A stretch of DNA of 64,000 nt from Urechis unicinctus (Eukaryota; Annelida; Polychaeta; Xenopneusta; Urechidae): positions 29,983,140 to 30,047,139 of the forward strand of contig CM067348.1 of NCBI GenBank assembly GCA_034190875.2, written 5' to 3'. The translations under genes were made by a program, and so were the position numbers. This document shows positions 20,566 to 35,527 of this stretch, in pieces (position 1 is the first letter of the stretch; every line of letters begins with the position of its first letter). The notes beneath the pieces are model-generated. The model was not told where the DNA came from. It ran no database searches and was given only the letters and a program-made list of their open reading frames with translations.

Positions 20566-20695
20566 ACAAAAAAAACCGTCAATAGAACAGGTTATTTCAT
20601 TACCGAATCATAATCACGGGCAATGTAGGAGCAATTTGATGTAAGTAATGTACACGTGCGGCGCATAAAGAAGAAGTCCCCCGACGTGTTTTGCA

Positions 20696-22108
<1,413 letters not shown>

Positions 22109-22116
22109 TAAATGTG

Positions 22117-25100
22117 CAGCTAAAAAGACGGGCACTTTTTAAGCAGTGTTATCTCGTAAATAAATGCAATAGATTAACGCAAAGAGAAAACCTCCATAGG
22201 TGTTTGCGTGCTTAGCAAAGCAAAAAGGTGAGCTCGTTGCGAGCGCAGCAGCACATGCTATGGTTACCAATGAGAGCTATCATTAAATAAGAATGATAGC
22301 CCTCCAGTAGATAGTCATGTAGCATACACGATTACGTTGCTGACATTAATCGAAGTTTATTGGCCGCTAACTCCTATTTAGAATTCGAACAGAATGAACG
22401 GATCGTTGAAATGCGGACTAATGAATGCTGAAGATATCAGCAGAGGAATAAATGCACGGTCTCATTTCGTCAAAGTATTGTTGTTATAGTAACTGCACGG
22501 GAGTTGTGCCCAAAATCGATGTGTTGGAGATCATGATTAATGACTTTGGTGCGTCATATTTGCTACTGATGAATACGTTGACTTGCAATTTTTTTTCCCG
22601 TTCAAAGGGCCCAAGCATCGTACGGCTTATAGTCCGCTCCACTCAATGTCATATCGTTCTGCACGTGTTTGGCTCTCATCAAGTGACAGATGTGGATCTG
22701 AGCATTGGACGCTGACAGTAACAAATACTCAAAACCTCAATATATGTATCACCAATATGGTATCCTTTTCGAGTACTGGCTGCTGCATAAGAAGTACATA
22801 TCACTAGCTGCAAGATTGGGTAGTCCGTGAGGAGGTACAATATTGGCTACATTAGACGTTAAATTGTTATGGTTAATGTTGTCAATTGCATGTTTAATTC
22901 TCAAGCGCTTATTGATGATAAATAGCATTGCAATTTGTATACCAATACATCTAAACCGATATTGTGACGTCGCAGCGCTTATAATTATGTATTGCTCTAC
23001 ATATTGCTTGTCTTCAATAATCCATAGCAATGGACGTTTGAATCGTTGCAGTTCTCACTTGATATCGCCGGTGCCTAAAAATCTCATTTTATTGAATAAC
23101 CGATATAATTGACTGAACAGAATAATCCAAATACGCGTATACAACATATGTTTTGCTCGGATTCTTATGCTTGAATGAGTTATTCGGGCATAGTTGTACT
23201 TTGAAGATTCGAGCCATGTGCCTTCAATTTTATTGTCATTTTATACCTCTACGTAAAAGCTGGGAACAAAAATTTTAAATCTGGCGAAGGTTCATTTGGC
23301 CATAACACCACATCCGCCTGCATCAAAATTGGCACTAATGCAGCAAAATTTAGTGCTGAAAGAAATGTGGCGGAAGAATTGGGGTATTTCGTGTGTTCAT
23401 GAACTAGCTCGCGTCATGCAGTTCCATCCGTTACAGCAATGACGTCTGTGCTTTTAAATGATCATCCAGAGGAAACCAAATTAAGCTAGGGAGATATCTG
23501 ACGCACCTGCAATGAATGCTGATGATTACTGCCAACGTAAGGGCAAGTGAACTCAGCAAATAGATAAGTATGTAAAATATCCTAACAAGTTGTTCTGAAA
23601 TTGATGGAACGTTATGGACCGTTCAACACATAAAAGAGTTCGCCTAGTTCATCAAATATCTGCTAGACAAAATGACTGCAACACCTGGTTCACGTGAACG
23701 TCGTAAATATTAAATTGTTGCGCTAATTCTTAACATCATAAAGACGCTGGCAGGGGCAAGATGGATAAGCGCAAATCCATAGAGATATGATCTATGAATT
23801 ATATGAATGTCATAGTCGACCTGATAGTTGTTTTTTATGCATACCAGTTGGCGTATTGTCATGACAACACATTCGCTTTGAACGATTTTCTGTTTAAAAG
23901 ACACCATGATAATATGATACAAATAAAGATATGCTACTTTAATTTCAACGAGTGGTTGATAATTTCTTTACGCTTCGAGGATCATTGTTCGTAAACATAC
24001 ATTATGGCTAGGGTGCACTAATCGTGGTGCGGTGTAGGTGCAATAAATCCTTTGTTGCCATGGTTGATTTCTAACCAATGATTCCTGCTCATTTGTTGTT
24101 TATTGCTGATATCTCTTAAGGCGTGTAGTTAAAAGCTACGCTGAGAGACATTAACCAAAGAAAACTAAATAATGATGATATGGTCGAATGGGTTCTGGTC
24201 AATTATGAGTTAGTCATAAAACGATTTGTAGTAACCTGATGTGATGTTGGTTATCCCGACAATCACATAAAACAGCTATCACTTATTTATGTAGTTTGTT
24301 TAAAAACGATGACAACAGAGCGCAATGGTTGCTTCATATAATTCCACTCCTGTGTTTTGATCAAACGCGTAGCACTTACCTTGTAAGTCTCTCGCTCGGC
24401 AATATATTTTAATATAATATTTTAAAGGTCAGCATCCAAGAAGATAAAATATCATCATTGATCCCCATGGGTTAATTTAGTTGAGTCTGCGGTAGTGTTA
24501 CTGCGCATGTATCGTTCCACAGGTGCTACACGGATTAATGCAGATTGCACCATATGCCGCATGCATATATATCTTTGTCAAAAGAAAAAACAACACATTT
24601 TGATGATTTTTAATGACATCTAGAAATAATTATAGATTTAGACTAAATAATCATGTGATGGCTCCCAATGACTTCCGGTACTATATTTATAATGCAATCA
24701 ATTCTTTTTTTGGGAGCACTAAGTCATCTGTGCAAAAATAAACAACCTTGCCATTGAAGAGGAGAGCATATAAAGCGGACTAATTACAAAACACAAACGT
24801 AACCAAAAATTTCGGAGACAGTTTGCACTCACAAGTGGCTCCGAACCCTTCACAAGGTATGTTGAAAGCTTGACTTGATTCACAACAGCATGGTAAGACA
24901 TTGTTTCATTTATGAGGATATAGGTTTACGTCAATCTTGTACCGTTATCATAGATAATTGATAAGCATAAAAATCTAATAAAACTATGCCGTTATCAATG
25001 CAATTCGTCATACATGCAGGCGAACATTCTATTCGCCAAACGAAGATGGCCAATCTCATTCTGCTGTTGGGTTTATTGCCGATTACTGTTAATGTTGGTG

Positions 25101-25185
25101 AGTGGCAAACGAATCAACTCTACACATTACCTAATTTCATATTAAGAGTACATCAATTGTCACATCGTGTTTATCAACAACATGT
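22117..25185 (+). repeat. Inner left arm of large inverted duplication
   Basis: Reverse-complement match to about 40925-44643, beginning with AAAAAGACGGGCAC. Strong anchors are about 22330-22420 (with about 44350-44430), 23440-23500 (with about 43190-43245), and 24985-25180 (with about 40930-41110). The arms differ by many substitutions and indels, so the duplication is not recent. The arm contains the signal-peptide exon of the gene at 25046-27636 and otherwise no recognisable coding sequence. Confidence 0.85.
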
Positions 25186-27636
25186 GTCGCAAGATGACAC
25201 AATGATGCGTTTATGAATAATAGAGTTAATGACAATGATATTGACGCTACAGATAATACCGGTGCTGACGAAAATGATGGCGAGACCGATAATGATCACA
25301 CTTTTCCTAGCTTTTTGCAGAAGTACACCTTTGCTTGAAGACTCGAAAAACGCTATGGGCACCATAGTTCATGGTGATGATAAGAAAGACGTTGTGCGAA
25401 ATACTGGGACCATATGTCCGCCAGATGGCAAACTATGCTGGACTTGTCATGCCAGCACCTATGCTGAATGCCTGAGTCAGGGCAGCTACATGTATTGTCC
25501 CAGCACCAAACAGGCAAATAAAATACTCATATCTTGCTATCGCATAATCATTCATAGATATTGACGACCATGTAGTTATAAGGTGTATTCGTTGCTTACA
25601 TTAACACTGCATATGGTTGCAGGCTTGTGGTAGAAAACAAATGCCAAATAGTGGAGGTGTATGGTTTGGATGTCTCAATTCTGTGGATGTCGACCTAATG
25701 AGGTCATAAAACAGAGTCGGCATTTGGTTGATTGCAACCTTGACGTCCATGGAGATGGAAACTGTTCCCGACCTGGTTCTGCTTGCATAAGTTAGTCACT
25801 AAGAAGTATCGATTATGAACCATAATTATGTTATAATCCATGTATTTGTTTACTTGCAATATTATAGCTTCCGTTATTTGCTTGACTATGTATGAATCAT
25901 CCTGGATTAATCTATCGGTGCGGTTCATCACTAACCCGACTCTTATACATATGGCATCGTGCGTCAATATGTGTGATACTGGTGTTTTATATCAGCGACA
26001 AATGACTACGGCAATCCATGTAAGGAAAAAGGTGATGACCAGATTCTACACTGCTGGCAATGTAAACATGCTCTAGATGAAGACACATGCAGGCAACAAG
26101 GACAATGGCAGGCATGCCACCAACAACATGTGAGCATTATATATGGGATGTTTTGCTTACTTGCCTATTGAATATTTTCGAATTTAGAGACATTTATCGA
26201 TCATTGCCAAATGTTGACTGGTGTTCAGTATGCTTTTTTGTCATATTATTCAACGGAAGGTTGATATTACGGAGCCAAAGAATTCTACTCATATTCTCGT
26301 AATGTCAGTTCATATAATACTTTCTTGTACAGCCAATATGTACTACAACCAAAGAAAGGGGCAGAATTACCCGAGGCTGTGGCGATAAATTGAAATGCCA
26401 TCCCGACGCAAACGGAAAAGAGGTCTGCTGTGACGGCCGATGTCAATCGTGCCATTATGAAGCCGATTATGCGCACTGCAACCCGCCATGTTAGAGATAT
26501 ACTTTTTATGCTACTTGATATCAATACTCTGCCAGCTGGATAGATTCATTTTGTTGATCTTTGGTTATTCTTCATTCACAAAGTTTCCATAAAGCGGTGT
26601 CTAATGCACCAGCAATTGAGTCATAAATTGAAATTTGTAAATTTTGTGATCAAAACAGATCAAAGATGCTACTGCCGGGGCGACCCACATTGCAAAACCT
26701 TTGATGGACAACAACTGTCGTTTCAAAGCAACTGTAGCCATATTTTCGCCAGAGATGGATGTTTGAATGGTATCCCTAGTATAACACCAACATTTGAAGT
26801 CACTATAGATGTAGAGCAACATCCTTACCGGACCGATCGTGCTACAGTTCGTACGGTGCATGTGAATATCCTGGGAGAGTTGGTAAGGATTCTAACCCCA
26901 TTGAGAAATTTCTCATCCCATCGAAACGACTACTGAGCTAATGCTTTATTGAACCGAGTGCAACTTTCCATCATACTCGCATCCTGGTGATTCAGGAGTG
27001 CTCTTTCGGTCAAGCACAAATAATATCTTGCACAGGAAGTCTGGCAAATATGTTTACCATCTCTTCGACCGCGTCTTTTACCATAACCAACGAAAACGGC
27101 ACCATGGTGAGTCACTTGAGTATTGTTTCGTTACCTTACAACTATGATCGATGAATATAATTATGCATGTAACCAGCACTATTGCTGATAGTATATAGTT
27201 GTTGTTAAGGTGTTCCGAGGAGTCATTGAAGAGGGTAGGTGGTTCGAGGTGCGTTGGGATGGTGATAGATATGTAGCTGTTGATGTTCCTGCGGCCTTTG
27301 AGGGCAAAACTTGTGGTATATGTATGAACTATGATGGACTTTGTGATCGCCGACAAGGGAAACTGGTCCTTGGGCCTAAAGCAGAGTCTTTTGACAAAGT
27401 AATCGGAGAGCAGGTAATTGTTTACATACGACATTTACAAATCACATCAGCTTAGCTATTAACAAATCAGCTGCTTTGCCTAAATTGATAGGTATAGGAG
27501 AACTATCGCACACTTATTGATATTATATCACATATAGACAGTCGCCAAACCAGATACTTTTGTTCTTCAGACACATGACCACAACCTGGCAGCATATTCA
27601 TGGGCAACCAATGGATCATGCCCGTCGTCATATTAG
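25046..27636 (+). CDS. Secreted Ly6-like plus von Willebrand type D protein, 9 exons
   Basis: Predicted exons: 25046-25097, 25425-25513, 25715-25775, 25996-26129, 26333-26489, 26659-26882, 26996-27106, 27210-27413 and 27571-27636. All splice phases agree. Exon 1 is a signal peptide (MANLILLLGLLPITVNV) with donor GTGAGT; the mature protein would begin DGKLCWTC. Exons 2-5 hold two Cys-rich units with the three-finger/Ly6 pattern (CWxC, C, C, then CT, RGCG, C, VCC, C); the second unit is the clearer one. Exons 6-8 form a vWD domain: CRGDPHCKTFDG at the start, RWFEVRWDGDRYVAVDVP, and CGICMNYDG near the end. Exon 9 ends GSCPSSY. Exon 2 needs a GC donor (CAG/GCAAAT). The role is probably extracellular matrix, mucus or surface recognition. 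It would be secreted, since no membrane span or GPI signal is seen. Confidence 0.7.
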
Positions 27637-27690
27637 TCATACTACGAAATCTACAACGCATAAATCTGTATGGAATTACCAGTGAATGCA

Positions 27691-27696
27691 ATTAAA
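27691..27696 (+). promoter_or_regulatory. Candidate polyadenylation signal ATTAAA
   Basis: The commonest variant poly(A) hexamer, 55 bp after the predicted stop of the Ly6/vWD gene. Confidence 0.4.
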
Positions 27697-27857
27697 TTAT
27701 GACTTTGACGAAGCATGCACAGTGTCATATTCTTTCGTTCAACAAGTTCCACTTACATAGCCATTATGAACCATCAATAAGTTAAGCAAAATTATTCAAT
27801 TTATTCACGGCGAAAAATGAGCCATTTCAAAATTTAATGAAGGGGCATATACTATCG

Positions 27858-28030
<173 letters not shown>

Positions 28031-31000
28031 TTTGTGATTGTGCATATGTTTATGAGTTCTGATATGATAAACGGCATGAAGCTGTGTAGTATTCCAAAAC
28101 AAAAATCGCTGATGTGTTACCTGATGTGCTCCAACGCATTCGATAGAAAGAATGGGTTGTGATGTTACCCGTGGCTTTTCATGCATGGTATCATTAACAT
28201 TACAAACCAGCTCCTCGCTTGCGTGTCGTCAATATATATTTCTTGTTACACACATGCTAATAGATCAATTGAATTTACGGCAGATATCCATTTCGCCGTT
28301 CTACAGCCTGTTCTGTCCTTAAACATTGGCCCAACATGATTTAAATTATCGTTCGAGAAGCTTGCGTCAGAACAATGAATTTATGTTTGCACGCACTCCT
28401 TCATGGGCGTGCTATGCGTTTTAATGAGGCTACTTTTATGCTCAGCGGTCGATTAATGTACCGCGGAACTCATTTGGGATAACTAGATGCCGTTATGACG
28501 ATGCTCATTTTACGGCACCTATGTACCAAATCTAAGAACAGTCCTGATGACTACTGTTTTAAGCATTGCATAAGGTAAAATTGGCTATACCTAGCCCAGG
28601 AGTTTTATAACCTATACAATAGTCCGTTCAGCAACTCAGCTGAACACAGTAGATTACTAAGAGAATCCCTATATAAAATAGCACATTGACTCCATCCTTG
28701 AAGCCTTCTCCCCCCGCCGATATCTCAATCATTATCTTCCTCGTGCTCCAGCTTTATTCCCTATGATAACCCGACAAAACGCCAATCTACTCCAGGCTGT
28801 GACACCATTTATTCTCCGCCGGTACACCGCCCTGCTTCCGCTATGGCTCTCCCACAGTATCTCTGTAACATAACGCTGATTTCATAACTCGATGATTGAA
28901 ATCATAATTCTGTGCAGCAACGAAAAACCTTTAGTTTGTGAAAAAACTACTTTTTCGGCGTAAGAGTTAACTTCAAAGTGTATAGATCCTGTAGTGAAAT
29001 ATCGTGTAACAAAATAGTAGAGAGGATTGTAACCCAAAGTGATTAAGTTAACATCACTGCCTGAATTTGTGTCACAACATATAATAACCCTGTATATATT
29101 AAATGTCGCGCTATCAATTGCAAATGTGCCCATATATACATCCAACTAGACGGTAACAAGATCGCAGATTAGAAGCAGTATAACATAAACATATGATTTT
29201 ATGTGTCAGAAAAAGAAGCTTATTGAAAGATCCATCATTAGCCACATTGGCTTCAGCAGGATGGCAAGGTTTTTAGAATTAATCAAAGTGAACAGAATGG
29301 ACCATATCATATCAACAAATTGTGCAGCCCGACGTGAAAGGGATATATGTAAGGGCATGGAAATAGGAAGGTGAATAATAATTTACCACGCATCACATGC
29401 AGGAACAAAATAAAACGCTCACGATCGAGCAAAGGCATGCTGACAAAAACTGGACATAACGTTTTCACTTGTGTGTCATTAGGACCAATGGTCTTTGACT
29501 CGAAACGGCTTTGTTTATGCACACTCGGACATTTCTAATACTACATTGCTAGCACTATATATCGTATTGACATCTTCGCTGATTTTAAATAAACTACGGC
29601 CCTTCTGTTATCTAATAGGAACTTTTCACTGCAATGTGTGGTATTTAGAGACAATCGTATGCGGCAGCGTTTTGCAACCACTTAAAATGCTTAGACAGGA
29701 TTTGCAAATATACTAACTTGCTGCAGACTGAAACAATCATTTATTTGCAGCTAACTTGGCCTAGTTGCTATTGGTTGATAACTGAACGATTGTACGATCT
29801 GGTTGGATATTTATGTCAAACCACTGTTTAGCCACCGAGGGGAATTGTGCAATCGATGCATGAACAAATTTCACTCAAGAGAAATATGTGGGCTGACTTA
29901 ATTCAAATACTAATTGACATCTTCTTTTCTACTATCGCAGAAAATGCACGCTACTGTAAATTCAAAATCAATGTACAATCAAAGCACTACCGTTACATGC
30001 ACCAAATGCTATGGGGATATATTTACGTTTACTTGTCATTGGACACGGACACTAGCAAGTGCTCCCGGTATATGAGAGTAGAAAGAATTAGCACGAGCCA
30101 TGACAGGATGTATTAAGATAGGCTTATTGCTATAGAGCCCAAGGGAAATAAGACGAGTGCTGTTGTCGCGAACTTCTGAAAGAGATTCAATTTTGCCAAA
30201 CGGAAGAGAGTCGTAATATAGCGGATGTAAGATGACTATATATCCGTTTCGTTTTATTCCAAGGTATAGTGAAGTTGTCGTTTATATTGTAACAACACAG
30301 TGTTAATGATAACACTTGTCAACTTCAATCTAGTTATTCAAGCTACCCACGGGTGACATTATTCATTATGTTGTTGGAGCAAGCATGAGTTGCTCAGCAT
30401 CAAATGCATAACTCATAGGACTGTAACTCAATAGATAAGAATTAGGGCAATCATTTACTCCTCTGCAATCATAAACATTGTAGTGGGTTTTGACGTTGAT
30501 GCATTGTATCGCTAGCGTATAATCAAATATCAGCTTAATGCTACATTAAGCAATGTAAACGCAAGCATATTTATATCAGTAAAATCAATCAAACAACGAT
30601 GTTAAAATTATTGGGAGCTCTAGAAACAAAATTTTATGTTCTAAATTTCCTGTTCTAAATATTGATGGTAAGTTATGCGGGACAGAACATGCATCATATG
30701 TGATCAGGATATTTTTAAAACGAACTGGTAGGTAGTACAAAATAAGACAATCACGGACTAAACTTGTTTTGAATATTTGTTTAATAGCTTCTGAAAAATT
30801 GAAATATTACCTGGTGCTGGACATACCGCTTAAAGAGTTAGTATTCCATAGAAGGGGCTTTAAAGATGGCATTAAATGGATCTATGTTATTTGTTATGGG
30901 AATTGACGGTATTGGAATATTTACTTAAAAAGGTTGTTCTTACTGAAGCGGAATTATTTCATATGGAAACTGGCCCGTTCGGAAAATTAACTTAAAAGCA

Positions 31001-31308
31001 TTCTAAAGGTTTATATCAATTGGACAACAATTAATCTGTTACGTGTGATAAGGGATGAATTTAGTTTGCCTAAATTGATTTAGTTTTCATGTCCCGAGTG
31101 GCCGAAGAGTTGTTAACATAACTGCAACTTTTGTGAGGTATGGATATGTGGTGGGTATATGCATTCGAAAATGCATGCATGTATGTATGCGTTTGTTGGG
31201 GGGTCAAATATGTATTAACATATATATTGATATTTATATATACACACATTTGAAGACATTTATAATCATGCATATATGTATATCTAGATATACATGTGTG
31301 CATTTATT

Positions 31309-31310
<2 letters not shown>
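28031..31310. other. AT-rich intergenic DNA without recognisable gene
   Basis: Only short non-conserved frames. A mildly C-rich patch at about 28685-28870 and a CATA/GTAT-rich patch at 31130-31310 stand out slightly. No repeat family is recognised. Confidence 0.5.
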
Positions 31311-31619
<309 letters not shown>

Positions 31620-31886
31620 CTATTGAGAGGTTGCTTATGTGAAGGTCATAAATCTCATTGCATGATGGCCCTTTTTCTCTGCGGTAATTTCAGTAGATAG
31701 TTTGGGCGAAAATTCATTTTGGCCTGCAGATTACCATCCTGATTCATTTTCAAAGACCTTTTGCTTGTCGTAAATGCAAGTACAGCGCGCCATTACCTTG
31801 TCATCGACATGTTGATGCTTTGAATTGCAAAACTTCAAAAATAGATCACTCGAATCATTACCTGCAGCTCCTACAATGCTCATACT

Positions 31887-32620
31887 GTTCCTCTTTTTAA
31901 AGAACTACATATCTTGAAAATTGAAGATCCATTTTCACTGTCCAGATATAAATTCTATTATAATTACTGTCATAACAATCTACCCTCGTATTACAATAAC
32001 ATAAACTTAATAAATCAAACATCTGACATTCATAATCACAATACAAGAAATCACAATAATCACTTCATCCCAAGAGTAGAACACTCTTTTTCAGTCTCAT
32101 CCATTCGATTCAGCATTCCAAAATTCATCAACAATGCCCCAAATATCATAGTAACAAAAATATTCTCTCATTCTTACAAAGGATACTGAAACTACATAAA
32201 AAATGGTTTATCAATAGATACAGGTATATGTGCACCACTCCGAATTGTTATACATGTACTTGCCCACATTAACTAGTCAAGCAAAAAGGTCATTTGTTAT
32301 TGTATAAATTCATAATGTGCTACTCATGTCACCCAATTCCTGCCAAAACCCTGTCTATGTTAATGTTTTTCTGTACCTTTTTACTCAGGTAACATGATGC
32401 TGTGACCTCATCTACTTTTATTATTTGTGTACTATGTTTCTCTTTTGTTCATAGTCTATCTTTTGTGTTTTTCTTCTTTTATATTATTATTATTATTTTT
32501 ATTATCATTATATCAGCGTGGCTCCAGCAGCAGCGGCTTACAAGCCTTAGTTGGAGTCTCCTTATCAATTGTTCATTGTATATATGTTCAATTGGTTAAT
32601 AAATTGATCTGATCTTATAC
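31887..32620 (+). mobile_element. 3' end of a non-LTR retrotransposon (LINE)
   Basis: An open frame from about 31887 to 32189 has the characteristic extreme C-terminus of a LINE reverse-transcriptase ORF: VPLFKELHILKIEDPF, then HNHNTRNHNNHF, and an SIRFSIPKFINNAP block. A stop interrupts the last part (KGY then NYIKNG). The 3' untranslated region continues with TATTATTATT-rich sequence and ends near a short TTGATCTGATC tail at about 32612. It is 5'-truncated, as is usual for LINE insertions. It belongs to the CR1/L2/jockey-like branch; the exact clade cannot be set from this fragment. Confidence 0.75.
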
Positions 32621-34992
32621 ATAATTCGAACTGTACATTCACAATATTCAACGAGCCATGAAGAAAAAAGTGAAGTTAAATTATCGGCGCGATTCCACAA
32701 AATGCTGACGCAATGTCTTGCTCCGAAAAGTTCCGAACCTTGCCGAGCGGCAGGTGGAGAACGGAGTAAATATGCATTGAAGTCACCTATTTTAAGGAAG
32801 GGAGTTCTTCAACGTACCTGTTATTTATTTGGATACAAGTTTATACTTAGGTACTGCGGGTTTTAACAAGAATTAGTGATACTTAACATTCTGAAGATTG
32901 TCGTCTCTAATATTGGAGCACGGACGATTCCAAGTCAAAAATGCACTTAGTTCATATATTTTAACGTATTTATATTCTGACTCATGGATAATTAAACTGC
33001 CAACATTTAAGTTATTGCTGTAACTATTATACATATCGATTGCTTTGGGCGGATTAATGTTATTTAACCACTCTGAACACTGTAATCTGTCTGTTAACGA
33101 TGTTGGACAACATCCTCGGTGCAACAAAAACAACAAGGTGATAATCTTAAATCAGTTCCAAATAAATGAAAGAAGAAGTGTTTATATATAGTAAATGAAA
33201 GGCAAATAAGATATGGTAATTTGAGAGCAAATAACTTTCGACTGAAGCTATTTGGGTGTCTCCCAAATCGGTCGGGTTGACAGGCTTCTGCGAAGTTCTG
33301 AGCAGCTAGCTAACTATATACTGAATGACACGGAGCAGTTGAGGCAGCATCACATAGCGTTATGAACCCAGTCCTCGCTCTTATATTATAACGTTCAATA
33401 ATTTATTTTCGTATTGTTAAATGTTAACTGCAATCATGCAAACCAGCCGAGAAGTTTAGGCAACAGGGCACTAATCAAAGTATGTGCATTTTATATAATG
33501 ATGTGTCCAACTGCATAAGTTCATGTATCTATTCACAATTTGCGTCATCAAGTGTAAAACTGACCTCCAATTGATTAATTGTGCATTCTTTATTACATGT
33601 TTTATCTGTTCACGAAAGAGCATCATTGTCTTGCCTTACATTAGATTTATTTTGAGAATTAAACTGAATCCCATCTTTCAGTTTGGATGATATAAATCAT
33701 TCAGGACACCATGATTTAAACATGGATTAAACAATCTTTAAGTTTTATGAATATCACCTTTATTCAGTTTGCCACATAATAACATGTAGTTACAAAATGA
33801 AAAAAAAAACAGCAGCATCTGCAGGCAATGTGCTGAAGGATTTGTTAAGGTCAGGACTAGGCAGAAGATGAATTTGTTTTGTTGATTATTAAACTTTGAT
33901 TGCTGTTCACTTGCCTATCTAGGGTCACTTAAATTCTACAAACAAATGTATCCACAATATAGGCATTCAGAGTTGATTCAGCTGAATAAATTGACTTAAT
34001 GGACTGAATGTATTGACCTCATTAGGGTAAACAATATAAGGAAATCAATTATCAGGATATCATTATCAAGCCAAGCATATCTACAGATACATTTGAACAT
34101 GATCAGCAGGAACTTCGACAACAGCGCCTTATGTTGCACTATCAGTAATAAACTTTCAAGAGGTCCAGTCTTTGTGGGTTTCCATTAGGACACAATTAGT
34201 GAATCCATACAACAGCTTGTCCATATGATTCAGCAAAAGATGATTCTCCTGCTGTGCATTCTGTTACACACCCAAAGTTAACTTGCCAAACGGCCTATCA
34301 GTCTTATATCATAAGAACTAAAGGAAGTCAATGTAAAACATTACACAACATTAATTCTTACCAACCTGATAAGGTTGATCATCAATACAACATGTCACAT
34401 GAATCAATCTCGTTATTAAGTAAAGGAAGTAAAAACTAATCTCTCTCATGTGACAGACACTGAATCTACATTTGAATATAAACTAATAGAATATTTGTAA
34501 AACACATTGTAAGCCTGATCTATCAATATGCACTTAAACTGCAATTAAATAACCAATAACAAACCGCCCACTCATCAATAATTAATGTTACCTTCATTCA
34601 TTGAACACTGATGGCATTTTTAACATTCTCTTTCTGGGTATCGAGATAACAGGCATTGACTATTGACCACCAGGAAGGTTGCTATGGAGCTTAGCATTGA
34701 TAAATATACTAGAATTCAATGCTTGACTGCTCCCCTGGGTTGGCTATGGTGCACTTCCTTTCTGTCACTTAACCACTGATAAAATGGTGTCTCATCCACA
34801 TAAGCCAGCTCTCTTCACCCTTAACCTGAGGCCAAATTTACAATTGTGCACATCTGAAAATCAGTATATAGTGAAGATGAGGACATACATATCTGATGTT
34901 CATCTGGAGATGATTATGTGACAAAGCCAGATGTTCAGAATAAGTCTACAGCCCAGAGAGCTTAGTTCAGTCATCAGTAACAGGAAGTTAAC
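32621..34992. other. AT-rich intergenic DNA without recognisable gene
   Basis: No coding, RNA or repeat signal that I can support. Confidence 0.5.
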
Positions 34993-35041
34993 TAAAATGG
35001 CCACCCGTCCTGACCAGTCCTGGTGACGGGTGGCCATTTTA
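34993..35041. repeat. Perfect 17-bp hairpin
   Basis: Arms 34993-35009 and 35025-35041 (TAAAATGGCCACCCGTC and its reverse complement) with a 15-nt loop. An outer GTTAAC pair extends the symmetry imperfectly. Confidence 0.9.
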
Positions 35042-35102
35042 GATGTTAACTGGCCTCAAGAAATTCTACCCCTCCAAACAAAAAAGATGCCATGTTAGGA
35101 GA

Positions 35103-35215
35103 ACCCCAGGTCAGTGACATACTGGGCTGGTGACAAGAACCCCAGGTCAGTGTAACGACTGGCTGGTAATAAAAAGGACCCCAGGTCTGTGTCATGCTGG
35201 GCTGGTGATGAGGAG
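35103..35215 (+). repeat. Three tandem copies of a 36-39 bp unit
   Basis: Units begin ACCCCAGGTC at 35103, 35139 and 35178 and share a CTGGCTGGT-like centre. Confidence 0.85.
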
Positions 35216-35527
35216 GTGATATCATTGCAGATAAATACAGAGCAGATTAAGTGTACAACAATGAGACACTATACACAGGTGCATACATCATAACTGCAAG
35301 ACCATCAATCAGGACCAGTGGAGCTTAACAGTCACACTGGGTAAACAGAACTTCTGATAAAAAACTTCTACTTAAACAGACTGTTGAAGCCATACTCACA
35401 CACAACAAATACAGATAATACTCATTGTTTCGGTCATTTTGGTCATTCTGATGGTTTTAACAAAAATTAAATTAAGAAATAACATGTCTTTTTAAGCCCC
35501 AGTGATTGATATATCTCAACGGAATAT

